A DNA stretch of 64,000 bases from Paulownia fortunei (taxonomy: Eukaryota; Streptophyta; Magnoliopsida; Lamiales; Paulowniaceae), in the NCBI GenBank assembly GCA_019321725.1, contig CM033109.1:22351993-22415992 (forward strand). Reading direction: 5' to 3'. Numbering within the stretch: the first letter of the stretch is position 1; every line of letters starts with the position of its first letter. The notes beneath the pieces are model-generated. The model saw nothing but the letters and a program-made list of their open reading frames with translations, was not told where the DNA came from and did no database searches. Positions 60,976-64,000 of the stretch are shown one piece after another. The position numbers and the translations under genes are program-made.

Positions 60976-61019
60976 TAATTATTTTAATGGCAATTAAGTA
61001 AAATAAACATATATAGCGG

Positions 61020-61214
61020 CATACAAGAAAATCGAAATCCTAATTTTATACGGTACGCTTCTAGCAAACCCCAGCCTAAACCCCCTTCCCCGTCCGCGCG
61101 AAACCTAGCACCGCCCTACGCCCAACGCAAGCGCCCGTCCCCACATTTTTGCTCCGCTCGGCACCACAACCGCCGCATCGCCGCCACTGGTCATCTATTC
61201 CATCTTCGCAAGAG
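61020..61214 (+). promoter_or_regulatory. Leader exon and proximal promoter of the U5 GTPase gene
   Basis: An abrupt GC-rich stretch (61060-61200, gcgaaacctagcaccgccc) in AT-rich DNA ends at a good donor (CGCAAGAG|GTATTC). The donor pairs with the acceptor TTTTGCAG at 62687 just before the coding start, so this is the probable non-coding first exon. The transcription start is not defined. Confidence 0.65.
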
Positions 61215-62687
61215 GTATTCATCGACTACTTTTTATTTTCACTTATCATTAACTCTGTGCATTTGTGTTTATCTTTTTCTTTTTGTTAACTTGGATGTGC
61301 TTTTGTTTGGGTTGTAAATGTGGTTGTTTCATGAAAGTTCTTAAGCGCGAAACATATCAGTTGATTTGTTGGACGGGACGATGGCCAGAAATTGAATTTT
61401 GATTGTGGAAATAGTCTAAAAGTTTCAAATTTGGATGTTCACTTATTAATGTAATTTAAAAAGAGTTTTTATCATTATTTCCTAATTAAATTATGTTTCT
61501 GGGATCTGGGGTTTTGGTGTTGTGTTATCAGTTATATTTTCCGTAGCACTTCTCCCAAATCACAAAGACCCCTTAGCTGGTATATGCATAGTATTACCTT
61601 AGAGCTGCAGATAAAAAACTGCATAGCATTTACAAATTTGCACTATTACCAGGCTCAGCTTTAGCAAACTTATCCAACTGTCGAGCCATATTCAAGTTCA
61701 AGTATGTGTTTGAGCTGAGGTTGAGCTTTTAATTAATTAATTAATTTTTTTTCTACTGAAATTTACCTCAAAGTTATATTTTCCTATTGAGCCTTCCACT
61801 CTTCCGTCCTAAACTCTCTCACTAGCCACATCTCACCTTTCACCATTAGAAACACCCTTCTATGCAGCCCGCCACTCCTATTAAGAGTTAGCCATAGTCT
61901 AATCACAAAGCTACACACTCCTTGCGTACCAACGATCATCACTGTCGATGTGCAATGGGGCGGCTGGAACCCACACATTACTAGCAGGCTGCTGCCACTG
62001 CCACCTATGTGTAGCAAAACACCAGTCCGTCCAGCCGCCTGCTCTGCCACCAATCTGCCCGGCGGTAGCAAGTAAAGTTATGATAATGTGTCATTCTTAG
62101 GGATCATGCCTAGCTCAAGCATTATTTAGTGAGCATGTCGAGTTTGAGCTTGATCTTGAAAGTCGACATTATAATTCAAGCTCAAGCTTGATTTCAGCCT
62201 GAAAATTTCCGATGGCTGAAGTAGACTGGATTTGTTTCAGCTGTATTTGGTTCTCTTCTGTTTTTGCTCCCTTTCTAAAGGAGCATTTTTAGCAATTTTG
62301 CAGACGAGGTACTTATTATAGCTTTAACTTTCTATATGTGGTTGTTCATGAAAATTCACCTTCGCATATTTATGGATGCTGTTCCCTTCATGCCAATGGA
62401 GAAATTCCGAATCATTTATGCAATTTAGATATAGGGGTTACTGTCTGTTTCCTAAAATTAGTCAAACAATGAGCTATTGCTATTTTTGTTGGTGATTTAA
62501 CTAATTCCATGCCGAAGCTTGTTTAAATGAGTTTTTGGAATCAATAGTATTATGATTGAGATAGTAGTTAGGCTCAACTTTATCAAGAGTTCTTTCTTGT
62601 TGTCTAAGCCTGAATTTCATTTATGCTTAATAAGTTGGATTGTATTGCTTGATACAAATGGCTGATGATGGAAATTGAATTTTGCAG
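61215..62687 (+). other. Leader intron of the U5 GTPase gene
   Basis: 1,473 bp, GT-AG. The stretch at about 61650-62201 looks repeat-derived (next entry). The rest is T-rich intron-like sequence, as is usual for plant introns. Confidence 0.65.
61650..62201. mobile_element. Probable non-autonomous element in the leader intron
   Basis: Starts CAGGCTCAGCTTTAGC and ends, read inward, CAGGCTGAAATCAAGC. The edges are rich in inverted AAGCTCAAGCTTGA-type phrases on both sides (caagttcaagtatgtgtttgagctgagg; agtttgagcttgatcttgaaag). The middle (61784-62071) is less AT-rich and open for 95 codons on the minus strand, with no recognised family. No target duplication was found. Confidence 0.4.
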
Positions 62688-62699
62688 TTTTATAGAGCT

Positions 62700-63443
62700 A
62701 TGGATGATAGTTTGTATGATGAGTTTGGCAACTATATCGGGCCTGAGATTGAGTCCGATCAAGAGAGCGACAGGGAGGAGGAAGAGGAGGAACTTCCCGA
62801 CAGGACTGAGGATGAGGAGCCTGTGTCCGATGATGAGCATGGGCCTGGAAAACCAAATGGGTGGCTAACCACTACTGAGGATGTTGATATGGACAGCCAA
62901 ATTGTCCTAGCGGAGGACAAAAAATACTACCCAACTGCTGAGGAGGTTTATGGTGAAGAAGTTGAAACTTTAGTTATGGATGAAGACGAGCAGCCACTTG
63001 AACAACCTATTATTAAACCTGTGAAAAATCTGAAGTTTGAGTTGGGGGTTAAGGATTCATCAACTTACGTATCAACACAGTTCCTTTTGGGTCTTATGTC
63101 AAACCCTACGTTGGTCAGGAATGTTGCTTTGGTTGGCCACTTGCAACATGGGAAGACGACATTCATGGACATGTTGGTTGAGCAGACTCATCACATCTCA
63201 ACCTTTGACCAGAACAGCGAAAAACATATGAGGTACACCGATACGAGGATAGATGAGCAGGAGAGAAAGATATCCATCAAGGCAGTTCCTATGTCACTTG
63301 TTCTGGAGGATAGCAATTCAAAATCGTACCTTTGCAACATTATGGATACGCCTGGTCATGTTAACTTTTCTGATGAGATGACTGCTGCTCTCAGGCTTGC
63401 TGATGGTGCAGTGTTAATTGTAGACGCCGCAGAAGGAGTGATG
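62700..63443 (+). CDS. CLO: U5 snRNP GTPase Snu114/EFTUD2 homologue, first coding exon (partial gene)
   Basis: EF-2-like GTPase of the U5 snRNP (116-kDa protein; CLO/GFA1 in Arabidopsis, Snu114 in yeast), which drives spliceosome activation and disassembly in the nucleus (established for the family). The exon encodes residues 1-248 of a protein usually near 970-990. It has the conserved start MDDSLYDEFGNYIGPEI, an acidic stretch (about 17-46), YYPTAEEVYG at about 76-85, the P-loop GHLQHGKTT at 146-154, the effector region DEQERKISIK, and G3 DTPGH at 216-220, then VLIVDAAEGVM. The ATG at 62700 follows the acceptor at 62687; an upstream in-frame ATG at 62682 would be intronic. The donor ATG|GTAAGT at 63444 ends the exon in phase 0. 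No break is seen. The remainder lies beyond the window. Confidence 0.95.
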
Positions 63444-64000
63444 GTAAGTTTTTCTTATATGTTGTAGTTTATTTTCAATTTCAATTATTTTGAGTAGGTT
63501 TCTGTGTCTTGAGAACAATTAAAGATAATGAGATTTCTAGTAAGTTGTGCCACTATTTTTCTTTTCTTCTAGTTCTGTCCAGTTTGATGCTAGAACCTCT
63601 AATATCCAGTCAAAAGCGTTTCTTATTTGGGCCTTTTGCTGGCATACTGAGTTTCATGATACACGAATTTACTTTGGAGTTTTGCTTAGATGACATAATG
63701 ACTGCAACATAACCTAGAGTCTAGAGAAAATCTCGTCTTATAATTTCTGTTTTGCTATAGCACTGAAATTATATTTTTCTTACAACCTTCTTTCTGCAAG
63801 TGATAGTCAACTTTAATAAGTAGTCTTATTACATGCTTGATGTATCTTTTCTCCAATATTGTTTGGACCTTGTTTTGCAATCCTATTGCTCGTGGTGAAG
63901 GTGTGATTGATTTAACTCTAATGAGACAGCACAACTTCAGTGAATGTATAAATGTTGTCACTCTTACTGTCTTGCATGCATGTTTTAGTAGCAATTGTGG
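63444..64000 (+). other. Intron of the U5 GTPase gene, continuing past the window
   Basis: Starts GTAAGTTTTT. The next expected residues (NTERAIRHA) are not encoded in any frame before the window ends, so this intron is longer than 557 bp. It is T-rich with no element recognised. Confidence 0.8.

Larger units (their letters stand above)
43455..61000. other. 17.5-kb intergenic region, no gene recognised
   Basis: Lies between the BEL1-like gene (transcribed leftward) and the Snu114-like gene (transcribed rightward), so it contains both promoters' distal sequence. It is very AT-rich, with only short reading frames that lack family features. Distinct items inside it are listed separately. Other short TA runs are at about 45508-45530, 49374-49396, 49433-49448 and 52688-52716. 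Confidence 0.7.

Noticed and set aside
61020..62700. Alternative coding start for the U5 GTPase at 62682 (MQFYRAMDD)
   Set aside because: That ATG overlaps the end of the leader intron (TTTTGCAG at 62687); family proteins begin MDDSLYDEFGNYIGP, which matches the ATG at 62700.
1..64000. tRNA, rRNA, snRNA genes and CRISPR-like arrays
   Set aside because: I looked for tRNA box A/B cores, rRNA landmarks and regularly spaced short repeats and saw none I could support. A tRNAscan-SE/Infernal run would settle small RNA genes.

Overview
The window is nuclear DNA of a flowering plant, most likely a eudicot. It has very AT-rich intergenic DNA, spliced genes with GT/AG introns, a plant-specific BEL1-like TALE homeobox gene, a plant-type U5 snRNP GTPase gene, a Ty1/copia element primed by initiator tRNA-Met, and many small terminal-inverted-repeat elements. 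I could not identify the species.

Left half (about 1-34,900): a degraded tandem array of four related units, at about 1-8355, 9655-17690, 18460-32290 and 33115-34900. Each unit carries one copy of a small two-exon gene for a secreted peptide precursor of 73-80 residues, with exon 2 at 3150, 13187, 21604 and 33979. The signal peptides are almost identical. The C-termini fall into two types, ending in TPGRVC (copies 1 and 2) or reading DFNRQxGTxPG (copies 3 and 4). I do not recognise the family. Units 1 and 2 also share a decayed copia LTR-gag-pol fragment. Later insertions separate the units: a hAT-like MITE in unit 1, a long-TIR element in unit 2, and in unit 3 two Mutator-like elements, one of which holds a nearly complete but dead 5.06-kb copia retrotransposon with an intact 5-bp target duplication.

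Middle (36,945-42,030, minus strand): a complete BEL1-like homeodomain transcription factor gene. It has four coding exons, whose junctions I resolved by frame and splice sites, and encodes 830 residues with SKY, BELL, TALE homeodomain and ZIBEL motifs. Its upstream leader region holds a large GT/GA microsatellite.

Right part (43,450-61,000): about 17.5 kb without a recognisable gene. It holds foldback MITEs, a perfect 31-bp inverted repeat, a long-TIR element, a local tandem duplication, and a few less AT-rich islands. One island has CATGCATG, TGACGTCA and CACGTCA within 50 bp and is a candidate cis-regulatory module.

Right end (61,020-64,000, plus strand): the 5' end of the gene for the U5 snRNP GTPase Snu114/EFTUD2 (CLO/GFA1 in Arabidopsis). 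A non-coding first exon, a 1.47-kb intron and the first coding exon (residues 1-248, with P-loop and DTPGH) are visible. The rest lies beyond the window.

The feature most likely to be undescribed is the four-copy peptide array. Its secretion signal is conserved, its C-terminal peptide has diverged, and one copy has a recombinant promoter and leader.
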